Shown here: positions 1-6,452 of the stretch, in pieces
Position numbering within the stretch: the stretch's first letter is position 1
Layout: each line of letters opens with the position of its first letter
Source of the DNA: Alphaproteobacteria bacterium
Lineage (GTDB): Bacteria; Pseudomonadota; Alphaproteobacteria; UBA6615
DNA length: 7,039 bases
Direction of reading: 5' to 3'
Assembly (NCBI GenBank): GCA_017643325.1
Contig: JAEPNS010000174.1
Span: 1-7,039, forward strand
Made by a program: the position numbers and the translations under genes
The notes under the pieces: generated by a model
The model's input: only the letters and a program-made list of their open reading frames with translations
Told to the model about the DNA's origin: nothing
Databases searched by the model: none

Positions 1-32
1 GCGGTGCGCGCGATCTTGTGGTTTTTTTTGGC

Positions 33-36
33 GAGG
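33..36 (+). promoter_or_regulatory. Possible ribosome binding site of asnO
   Basis: GAGG lies 11 bases before the ATG at 48, a slightly long but usable spacing that supports the start with Cys2 exposed. Only 47 bases precede the gene. They contain a run of eight T (22-29) without a convincing hairpin before it, and no promoter can be assigned. The operon promoter, expected to be osmotically controlled, probably lies outside the window. Confidence 0.4.
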
Positions 37-47
37 CGGGTACGGGT

Positions 48-1808
48 ATGTGTGGAATCGCCGGTGAATTGAGGTTCGACGACAAGTCGGTCGCTGGTGC
101 GACCCTTTCGGCGATGGCGCAGGCCATGGTTCGCCGCGGTCCGGACGCAGACGGGATTGTCGCGCGCGGACGTGTCGGATTCGCGCACCGGCGTTTGAGA
201 ATCATCGATCTGTCGGATTCGGCACAGCAGCCCATGGTCGATTCCGACCTCGGACTCACCATTGTCTACAACGGTGCAATCTACAATTACCGCGAACTGC
301 GTGGCGAACTGATCGAAAAGGGCTATAGATTCTTTTCCGACGGGGATACCGAGGTTCTGCTCAAGGCCTATCACGCCTGGGGGCCGGAGTTCGTGAAGCG
401 ACTGCACGGCATGTTCGCGTTCGCAATCTGGGAGCGGGACACGGGGCGCGTTGTTCTGGTGCGCGACCGGCTCGGCATCAAGCCGCTGTATCTCGCGCAA
501 GGATCCGACCAACTTCGCTTCGCATCGAGCCTGCCCGCGTTGCTGGCCGCAGGCGATGTTGATACGGACATCGATCCCGTCGCTCTGCACCACTACATGC
601 ACTTCCATGCGGTCGTGCCCGCGCCGTTCACGATCCTCAAGGGCGTGCGCAAGTTGCCGCCTGCGACGATCATGACGGTCGAGCCCGATGGCAGCACATC
701 TGAGGATACCTACTGGACACTCAAATTCGACATCGAGACCGGCGTTTCGGAACCGGAATGGCGTGAACGGTTGCACGCCGCGCTTCGCACGGCCGTGGAG
801 CGCCGGCTCGTGGCGGATGTTCCGGTCGGTGTTCTGCTCTCGGGCGGCCTTGATTCGAGCCTGATCGTCGGGCTGCTCGCGGAAGCAGGCCAGTCGTTGG
901 ACACCTTCTCGATCGGGTTCGAGACGGTCGGCAACGAGAAAGGCGATGAGTTCGAGTACTCGGATATCGTAGCCGAGCATTTCGGGACCCGGCATCACAA
1001 GCTGTTCGTCGATTCCAACCGCGCGCTGGATCACCTCGACGCTTGCATCGGGGCAATGTCGGAGCCGATGGTCAGCCACGACAACATCGGTTTCTTTATG
1101 CTGTCGCGCGAGGTCGCAAAGCATGTGAAGGTCGTGCAGAGCGGACAGGGAGCGGACGAGGTGTTCGCCGGTTACCACTGGTATCCGCCGCTCGCAGATT
1201 CGCAGGACCCGGTTACGGACTACGCTCGGGTCTTTTTCGACCGTGACGCGGCTGAGTATGCCCGCACCGTGGACTCGCGGTTCGTGGGCGAGAATCACAG
1301 TCTTTCGTTCGTCACGGAGCAGTTCGACGCGCCGGGCGCGGAGGCGCCCGTCGACAAGGCATTGCGGCTCGATTCGACGATCATGCTCGTCGACGACCCG
1401 GTCAAGCGTGTCGACAACATGACCATGGCCTCTTCGCTGGAGGCACGGGTCCCGTTCCTCGATCATGAACTGGTCGAACTTGCCGCGCGGATGCCCGCAG
1501 GGATCAAGATGGCGCAGGACGGCAAGGGAATCCTGAAAGATGTCGGGCGCGACGTCATCCCGAACGAGGTGATTGATCGGCCGAAGGGCTACTTCCCCGT
1601 GCCGGCGCTGAAATATCTCGAGGGGTCCATACTCGATCACGTGCGAGATGCCCTGACCGGACAGGCCGCGCGCGAACGTTCCCTCTTTCAACGCGACTAT
1701 ATCGACATGCTGTTGGACGCACCCGGTGAACACATCACACCACTGCGCGGCTCAAAGCTCTGGCAGCTGGGACTTCTGGAACTATGGCTGCAAAATCACG
1801 GCGTATAG
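48..1808 (+). CDS. asnO: N-acetylglutaminylglutamine amidotransferase (asparagine synthetase-like)
   Basis: This is a class II glutamine amidotransferase of the asparagine synthetase B superfamily, 586 residues from the chosen start. In the NAGGN pathway it would use glutamine nitrogen and ATP to amidate the C-terminal carboxylate of N-acetylglutaminylglutamine in the cytoplasm. The ATG at 48 is preferred over an in-frame GTG at 18 because it gives MCGIAG, leaving Cys2 as the N-terminal nucleophile after Met removal. The glutaminase half (about 2-200) has HRRL at 47-50, YNG at 74-76 and DTE at 100-102. The synthetase half has the PP-loop SGGLDSS at 265-271, SGQGADE at 365-371, and SSLEARVPFLDH at 462-473. 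The segment RPKGYFPVPA (511-520) matches my memory of the NAGGN subgroup rather than ordinary AsnB. Assignment to the NAGGN subgroup rests mainly on the next two genes, which complete the known trio. Its 3' end overlaps the next gene by about 25 bases. The alternative is a plain asparagine synthetase, which the context makes unlikely. Confidence 0.9.
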   Translation: MCGIAGELRFDDKSVAGATLSAMAQAMVRRGPDADGIVARGRVGFAHRRLRIIDLSDSAQQPMVDSDLGLTIVYNGAIYNYRELRGELIEKGYRFFSDGDTEVLLKAYHAWGPEFVKRLHGMFAFAIWERDTGRVVLVRDRLGIKPLYLAQGSDQLRFASSLPALLAAGDVDTDIDPVALHHYMHFHAVVPAPFTILKGVRKLPPATIMTVEPDGSTSEDTYWTLKFDIETGVSEPEWRERLHAALRTAVERRLVADVPVGVLLSGGLDSSLIVGLLAEAGQSLDTFSIGFETVGNEKGDEFEYSDIVAEHFGTRHHKLFVDSNRALDHLDACIGAMSEPMVSHDNIGFFMLSREVAKHVKVVQSGQGADEVFAGYHWYPPLADSQDPVTDYARVFFDRDAAEYARTVDSRFVGENHSLSFVTEQFDAPGAEAPVDKALRLDSTIMLVDDPVKRVDNMTMASSLEARVPFLDHELVELAARMPAGIKMAQDGKGILKDVGRDVIPNEVIDRPKGYFPVPALKYLEGSILDHVRDALTGQAARERSLFQRDYIDMLLDAPGEHITPLRGSKLWQLGLLELWLQNHGV

Positions 1809-3541
1809 CGGGTCGCGAAACGGCGCGGATCGGTCGACAGAGCGCACCGAGCGTGGATAGCACCGGATCCACGGTCACCGAGCACGACCGTCAGACATGG
1901 CGCGGCGAGTGTGTGGTCGATTGCGGCTGGGGCCGCCTGATCTTTGCGCATACCTTTCCGGGGCCGACGGCTGTTGCAGATGCACTCTCCGGCGAACAGC
2001 CGGGCCAGCGCGATATTGCGTTCTATCTTCACGACCCCCATGTCGTGCTCGCCTCGTCGCCGCACCAGCTCTTCCTCGACCCCTCGCACACCTATCGTCT
2101 GTGGTTCAGTGAGTACCGGCAGCGCGCGCGGGGCGTGCCGGGCGTCGTGATAGCGCCCGTCACGACCGAACAGGAAATCGGCGAAGTTAACCGGATTCTC
2201 AAGGCATCCGGGTCGGTACCGGTGCACGAGGGTTTCCTGGAGAACTGCCGCGAAGCGCGAACCGTCCGGCACCTGCTGGCGCGCGACGAAAAGACGGGCG
2301 CCGTCGTCGGGACGGTAATGGGTGTGGACCACGTCGAGGCGTTCAACGATACCGAGAACGGAAGCAGCCTGTGGTCGCTTGTCGTGGACAGTCAGTCCAG
2401 CCTGCCGGCGATCGGCGAGGCGCTGGTGCGTTCTCTCGTGGAAAGATTTATCGCGCGAGGACGGGTGTTCATGGACCTGTCGGTGATGCACGACAACGAG
2501 CAGGCTATCGCGCTGTATGAGAAGCTGGGCTTTCGCCGGGTTCCCGTCTTTGCCATCAAGCGCCGCAATTCCTTCAACGAAAGGCTCTATGTCGCGCCGG
2601 AGCAGGACAAAGATCTCAACCCCTACGCGAAAATCATCGTCGACGAGGCCCGCAGGCGCGGCATTTCGGTCGAGTTGCTGGATGCGCGGCGCGGATATTT
2701 TGCGCTCTCGTTCGGGGGACGGCGGATCGTCTGTCGCGAATCGCTCAGCGAGCTGACGTCGGCGATCGCGATGAGCCGGTGCGACGACAAGTCCCTGACG
2801 CGTGCAATTCTCGAACGCGAGGGAATCTGGGTCCCGGCTCAGATTGTTGCCGGTTCTCCGGACGACAACGCTGCCTTTCTGGAGACACACGGATCCGTGG
2901 TTGTCAAACCGGCACGGGGCGAACAGGGCAAGGGGATCGCGGTCGATCTGAGCACGGCCGAGGAGGTCGAGGCCGCCGTCGCGATCGCACGAGAACACTG
3001 CGAAACCGTCCTGCTAGAAGAGTATGTCGAGGGCGATGACCTTCGCGTGCTCGTGATCGGTGACGAGGTTGTTGCAGCAGCCATCCGCAAACCGGCAGCC
3101 ATCACCGGCACCGGCGAACACACAGTGAAGGAATTGATCGAACGTCAGAGCCGCCGCCGAGCCGCGGCCACGGGCGGGGAGAGCGAGATTCCCCTGGACG
3201 AGGAGACCTTGCGTTGTCTGCGGGCAGAGGACTACGACCTGGATACGGTTCTTGAAAAGGGGCGCGAGGTGAATGTACGCAAGACCGCGAACTTGCACAC
3301 GGGCGGGACGATTCATGACGTAACCGACCGGCTCCACCCGCAAATCGCCAAAGCATCACTTGAGGCCGCACGAGCGCTCGACATGCCGGTCGTCGGCTTC
3401 GACTACATCGTCCCCGATGTTGAAAGCCATGATTACCGCTTTATCGAGGCGAATGAGCGGCCAGGCCTGGCAAATCACGAGCCGGCGCCGACCGCACAAC
3501 GTTTCGTGGACCTGCTTTTCCCGCAGACGGCACGGCGGTAA
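1784..3541 (+). CDS. ngg: N-acetylglutaminylglutamine synthetase (GNAT + ATP-grasp fusion)
   Basis: This is a two-enzyme fusion of 585 residues that would acetylate glutamine and ligate it to a second glutamine using ATP, giving the N-acetylated dipeptide that the upstream amidotransferase amidates. Residues about 42-120 form an N-terminal segment seen in this family but with no function I can name. About 120-265 is a GNAT acetyltransferase: LPAIGEALV at 207-215 sits in the acetyl-CoA loop position and AIALYEKLGF at 241-250 is the classic last GNAT motif. About 330-582 is an ATP-grasp domain resembling those of cyanophycin synthetase and GshF: VVVKPARGEQGKG at 372-384, LLEEYVEGDDLRV at 410-422, RKTANLHTGG at 499-508 and the metal-binding FIEANERPG at 553-561. 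The start is uncertain. The ATG at 1784 overlaps asnO by 25 bases with a GGGA 11 bases upstream. An in-frame GTG at 1853 would give a 562-residue protein still containing the conserved start near residue 42. The overlap suggests translational coupling. Confidence 0.9.
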   Translation: MAAKSRRIAGRETARIGRQSAPSVDSTGSTVTEHDRQTWRGECVVDCGWGRLIFAHTFPGPTAVADALSGEQPGQRDIAFYLHDPHVVLASSPHQLFLDPSHTYRLWFSEYRQRARGVPGVVIAPVTTEQEIGEVNRILKASGSVPVHEGFLENCREARTVRHLLARDEKTGAVVGTVMGVDHVEAFNDTENGSSLWSLVVDSQSSLPAIGEALVRSLVERFIARGRVFMDLSVMHDNEQAIALYEKLGFRRVPVFAIKRRNSFNERLYVAPEQDKDLNPYAKIIVDEARRRGISVELLDARRGYFALSFGGRRIVCRESLSELTSAIAMSRCDDKSLTRAILEREGIWVPAQIVAGSPDDNAAFLETHGSVVVKPARGEQGKGIAVDLSTAEEVEAAVAIAREHCETVLLEEYVEGDDLRVLVIGDEVVAAAIRKPAAITGTGEHTVKELIERQSRRRAAATGGESEIPLDEETLRCLRAEDYDLDTVLEKGREVNVRKTANLHTGGTIHDVTDRLHPQIAKASLEAARALDMPVVGFDYIVPDVESHDYRFIEANERPGLANHEPAPTAQRFVDLLFPQTARR

Positions 3542-3569
3542 TCAGGCGGCCCCAAAACAGGAAGACTAC

Positions 3570-3573
3570 GGGA
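3570..3573 (+). promoter_or_regulatory. Ribosome binding site of the M42 peptidase gene
   Basis: GGGA lies 7 bases before the ATG at 3581, good spacing for that start. A second purine-rich AGGAAG directly abuts the ATG and is too close to act alone. The in-frame ATG at 3602 (residue 8) has no comparable site, so 3581 is chosen. The 39-base gap between ngg and this gene shows no terminator-like hairpin, which fits one transcript. Confidence 0.5.
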
Positions 3574-3580
3574 CAGGAAG

Positions 3581-4726
3581 ATGAACCGCATTCTGATCGA
3601 CATGGATTATGCGATCGATATCCTGGTGCGACTGCTCAGGACGCCGAGCCCGACGGGCTACACGGACAAGATCGTCCATATGGTCGTAGAAGAGCTTCAG
3701 GCGCTGGGCCTCGAGCCGGAGTTGACGCGCCGCGGCGCAATCCGAGCCGAGATCAAGGGGAAACAATCGAGCCCGGACCGCGCCATCGTCTCGCACCTCG
3801 ACACGCTGGGCGCACAGGTCAAGCGTCTCAAGCCCAATGGCCGTCTCGAAATCTTCCCGATCGGTCATTGGTCGGCGCGGTTTGCAGAGGGCGCGCGCGT
3901 GTCCGTGTTTACGCGCGACCGCTCGGTGCGCGGGACCATTCTGCCGCTGAAGGCATCGGGACATACCTATAACGAGGAGATCGATACCCAGCCCGTCGCA
4001 TGGACCAACCTCGAAGTGCGTCTCGACGAGCAGGCCTGGAACGCAGAGGCTGTGGCCGATATTGGAATCGCCATCGGCGACTTCATCTCGATCGACACCG
4101 GTGTCGAGGTAGGCGAGTTGAGCGGTTTCATCAACTCGCGCCACCTCGACGACAAGGCCGGCGTCGCGGCGATGCTCGCGGCGGCGAAAGCTGTCGTCGA
4201 GAACGGGCTGGAACTCCCCGTCGACACCTATCTCCTGTTTACGATCTCAGAGGAAATCGGGTCGGGTGCATCCGCGATCCTGCACGGCGATATTTCCGAA
4301 ATGGTGTCGGTGGACAACGGCACCGTCGCGCCGGGGCAGGCTTCCCTCGAGACGGGGGTCACGATCGCCATGGCCGATATGGTGGGCCCGTTCGACTACC
4401 ACCTTACGAACAAGCTGATCGACCTGTGCGCGGATTTTGATGTCCCGTTTCAAAGGGACATCTTCCGCTACTACCGAAGTGACAGCGCGTCGGCGATCGA
4501 GGCAGGAAGTGATATCCGGACCGCGCTCGTCTGCGTCGGCGTGGATGCCTCGCACGGCTACGAACGGACCCACACGAACGCGATCTTGTCGGTGGCGCAG
4601 TTGCTGACGCTTTATATGCAGAGTCCGCCAACCGCCAAACGCGACGCCCAGACTCTCGGTGACATCGAGGGTTTCACCGAGCAGCCGACGGAAGAGATCA
4701 TTGCGTCGTTCGGCAAGCACGACTAG
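3581..4726 (+). CDS. M42-type metallopeptidase of the NAGGN operon
   Basis: This 381-residue protein is related to the M42 glutamyl aminopeptidase/deblocking aminopeptidase group and belongs to the subgroup that recurs beside NAGGN synthesis genes. The expected two-metal site is visible: HLD at 72-74, RHLDDKAG at 187-194 with D190 as the likely bridging ligand, the catalytic Glu pair E224-E225 in SEEIGSG, D245 in VDNG, and a C-terminal histidine in SHGYERTH (H325 or H331). It appears enzymatically intact and has no signal peptide or membrane segment, so it should be cytoplasmic. In-family knowledge gives peptide or amide hydrolysis, but its substrate is unknown to me. Turnover of NAGGN or its precursor dipeptide when osmotic stress ends is a reasonable inference, as is removal of unwanted dipeptides. 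It follows ngg by 39 bases and is followed after 4 bases by another gene on the same strand. Assignment to M42 is firm; the physiological role is not. Confidence 0.88.
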   Translation: MNRILIDMDYAIDILVRLLRTPSPTGYTDKIVHMVVEELQALGLEPELTRRGAIRAEIKGKQSSPDRAIVSHLDTLGAQVKRLKPNGRLEIFPIGHWSARFAEGARVSVFTRDRSVRGTILPLKASGHTYNEEIDTQPVAWTNLEVRLDEQAWNAEAVADIGIAIGDFISIDTGVEVGELSGFINSRHLDDKAGVAAMLAAAKAVVENGLELPVDTYLLFTISEEIGSGASAILHGDISEMVSVDNGTVAPGQASLETGVTIAMADMVGPFDYHLTNKLIDLCADFDVPFQRDIFRYYRSDSASAIEAGSDIRTALVCVGVDASHGYERTHTNAILSVAQLLTLYMQSPPTAKRDAQTLGDIEGFTEQPTEEIIASFGKHD

Positions 4727-4730
4727 CGGC

Positions 4731-5453
4731 GTGGTCCAGGATCCTTTCCTCTCCGACCCGGTTCTCGCAAACGCGGCGGGCTATCCCTACGACATCACCG
4801 AACACTCGTTCACCTTCGTCGCGGGCGAGGCGGCGCCGTTCGACGCGGCGCTGACGCAAGGCCGCAGGCCGGTGATCGGCTACGGCTCCAACCAGTCGCC
4901 GCTGCGCCTGCGCCAGAAATACGGCTCTGAGCACGCGCCGATCCCCGTCCAGCGGGCCTGGCTCGCCGACCACGACGTGGTGTTTTCGGCGCACTTCTCC
5001 AGTTACGGCTCGTTGCCGGCCGCGCTCCGGCATGTGCCCGGCACGCGCGTCGCGGTTGCGGTCAACTGGCTGAGCGACATCGAGCTGGCGGTGATGCATC
5101 CGACCGAGGTCGACAACTACCACTTCGCCCGTCTGGTCGGCCTCGAACTCGAACTCGACGACGGCCGCGTGCTCGACGAGGCGTTCGCCTATCTAAGCTT
5201 TCGCGGACATGTCGGCGACGGCGAGCGTCCCTATGCCTTGCGCGAGATCGCGGCGGAAAACCGGACGCTTCCGGAACTCGGCCAGCTCGAAGCATTGACC
5301 CTGATGCGCGACCGGATCGCGCCCGGGACCGACGTCCACGATTTCGTGCTCGCGCATATCCGTGACGCGGGTGTGCGCCGCGAACGGGTCTCCCGCCTGG
5401 AAAACGCGGCGTTGCCGGTCGCGCATGCGCCGCACGACGTGCTGGACACCTGA
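4731..5453 (+). CDS. Gamma-glutamylcyclotransferase/AIG2-like fold protein, function unknown
   Basis: I recognise no named gene here. The 240-residue protein shows a pattern fitting the gamma-glutamylcyclotransferase-like (GGCT/AIG2) fold. It has a substrate-loop motif VIGYGSNQSP (48-57), then ELAVMHPTEVDNYHFARLV (118-136) resembling the family's LDxxE...Y.R..V element with E126 in the position of the catalytic acid, then AFAYLSFRG (151-159) resembling the following A..Y strand. Enzymes of this fold cyclise gamma-glutamyl groups to 5-oxoproline or act on gamma-glutamyl amines. No signal peptide or membrane segment is apparent. The start is a GTG 4 bases after the peptidase stop codon; in-frame GTG 4659 and TTG 4701 would overlap that gene and add a basic, low-complexity leader, so they are less likely. 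No strong ribosome binding site precedes 4731, which suggests translational coupling. Its place at the end of a glutamine-dipeptide operon is suggestive, but it could be an unrelated hitchhiker. Confidence 0.6.
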   Translation: MVQDPFLSDPVLANAAGYPYDITEHSFTFVAGEAAPFDAALTQGRRPVIGYGSNQSPLRLRQKYGSEHAPIPVQRAWLADHDVVFSAHFSSYGSLPAALRHVPGTRVAVAVNWLSDIELAVMHPTEVDNYHFARLVGLELELDDGRVLDEAFAYLSFRGHVGDGERPYALREIAAENRTLPELGQLEALTLMRDRIAPGTDVHDFVLAHIRDAGVRRERVSRLENAALPVAHAPHDVLDT

Positions 5454-5464
5454 GTGGATTCAGG
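5449..5464. other. Short inverted repeat across the two convergent stop codons
   Basis: CCTGA and TCAGG form a perfect 5-base-pair stem around the 6-base gap between the convergent genes, with a possible extra G-T pair and a tiny loop. Each arm contains the stop codon of one gene. There is no T tract on either side, so it is at best a weak bidirectional terminator; it may be chance. Confidence 0.25.
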
Positions 5465-6401
5465 CGAGGGCGCGCGCCGCGATCGCGGCGGCGAACAGCA
5501 GCAGGCCGAAGTCGCGGTTGGACTTGAACTTCGCCAGGCAGTCCTTCGGGTCGTCGAAGTCGATGGACGCGGTCTGCCATGCGAGGTGGGCCGCGCCGAG
5601 GGCGAGCCCGATCCAGTAGGGCCAGCCGAGCCCGGCGAGCCATGCCGACACGGCGAGCAGGATCACGCAAACGGCATAGAAACCGGCGATCCAGGGACGT
5701 GATTTCGCGCCCAGCAGGCGGGCGGTGGACTTCACGCCGACCAGCGCGTCGTCCTCCTTGTCCTGGTGAGCGTAGATGGTGTCGTAGCCGAGCGTCCAGA
5801 AGAAGCCGGCCGCGTAGAGCACGAGCGCGGCCGGCTCGAGCGCGCCCTGTACCACGGCCCAGCCGAGCAGCGCGCCCCAGTTGAAGGTCAGGCCGAGCCA
5901 CGCCTGGGGCCACCAGGTGATCCGCTTCATCAGCGGGTAGGGCACGACGAGTAGCAGGCTGAGCGCGCCGACGGCCATCGCGAAAAGGTTGAACTGGACG
6001 AGGATCCCGAGGCTCACCAGCAGCAGCACGCCCAGGAAGGCGAGCGCCGCGCGCACCCGGATCGCGCCCGAGGCCAGCGGCCGGTCGGCGGTGCGCGCGA
6101 CCTTTGCGTCGAAATCCCGGTCGAACAGGTCGTTGATGACGCAGCCCGCCCCGCGCATCAGGATCGCGCCGATCCCGAACAGCGCCACCCAGGACCAGTT
6201 CGGCCAGTCCCCGTCCGGCTCCGCCATGGCCAGCGCCCACCAGCCCGGCAGCAGCAGCAGCCAGGTGCCGATCGGGCGGTCGAGGCGCATGAGCCGTGCA
6301 TAGGGCCGCGCCGCTGCCGGCGCGTAACGGTCCAGCCAGTTTCCGCGCGGGATGTCGCTTGCATCGCCGCGCGGGGCACTGTTATTGGGCGCGTCGCTCA
6401 T
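5460..6401 (-). CDS. ubiA: 4-hydroxybenzoate polyprenyltransferase
   Basis: This integral inner-membrane prenyltransferase attaches the polyprenyl chain to 4-hydroxybenzoate, the first membrane step of ubiquinone synthesis. The 313 residues match the family's usual size of about 290-320. The two Asp-rich motifs that bind magnesium-prenyl diphosphate are present: NDLFDRDFD at 90-98 followed by RTADRPLASG at 103-112, and YDTIYAHQDKEDD at 206-218 followed by GVKSTARLLG at 222-231. About eight to nine hydrophobic helices are visible, for example near 46-60, 69-85, 115-133, 136-155, 189-205, 236-258 and 296-312. The first 40 or so residues are polar and probably cytoplasmic. The start codon at 6399-6401 has a close upstream AAGGGG. 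The gene converges on the preceding + strand gene with 6 bases between stop codons and diverges from rsmE. Nothing in it looks broken. A menaquinone-type UbiA relative is possible, but the second motif matches the ubiquinone enzyme well. Confidence 0.95.
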   Translation of the reverse strand: MSDAPNNSAPRGDASDIPRGNWLDRYAPAAARPYARLMRLDRPIGTWLLLLPGWWALAMAEPDGDWPNWSWVALFGIGAILMRGAGCVINDLFDRDFDAKVARTADRPLASGAIRVRAALAFLGVLLLVSLGILVQFNLFAMAVGALSLLLVVPYPLMKRITWWPQAWLGLTFNWGALLGWAVVQGALEPAALVLYAAGFFWTLGYDTIYAHQDKEDDALVGVKSTARLLGAKSRPWIAGFYAVCVILLAVSAWLAGLGWPYWIGLALGAAHLAWQTASIDFDDPKDCLAKFKSNRDFGLLLFAAAIAARALA

Positions 6402-6403
6402 GG

Positions 6404-6409
6404 CCCCTT
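6404..6409 (-). promoter_or_regulatory. Ribosome binding site of ubiA
   Basis: On the minus strand AAGGGG ends 2 bases before the ATG of ubiA. The spacing is tighter than usual, but it is the only purine-rich stretch there. The 51-base divergent gap to rsmE (6402-6452) must hold both promoters unless they lie inside the coding regions; I see no clear -35/-10 pair in it. Confidence 0.4.
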
Positions 6410-6452
6410 GTTAACCCAGCGTGCCGTCCGCCCCAATCCCGGAATTCGACGC

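Noticed and set aside
22..29. Run of eight T near the left edge, possibly the tail of a terminator of an upstream gene
   Set aside because: No convincing stem precedes it within the visible 21 bases, and the upstream gene is not in the window.
1796..2998. Long open frame of 400 residues on the minus strand opposite ngg
   Set aside because: It lies antisense to a gene with clear GNAT and ATP-grasp motifs, and its own translation shows no recognisable domain; it is a by-product of high-GC codon use.
3566..4144. Minus-strand open frame of 192 residues opposite the M42 gene
   Set aside because: Antisense shadow of a gene with a full metallopeptidase active site; no domain or start signal of its own.
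5475..5490. Perfect 16-base GC-rich palindrome centred on CGATCG
   Set aside because: It encodes the Ala-rich C terminus of UbiA, has no T tract, and such palindromes arise easily from Ala/Ile/Arg codons in high-GC DNA.
5062..6240. Open frame of 392 residues on the minus strand overlapping ubiA and the GGCT-like gene
   Set aside because: It is in another frame of the ubiA strand, is extremely Arg/Ala/Gly-rich, and conflicts with the clear UbiA motifs.
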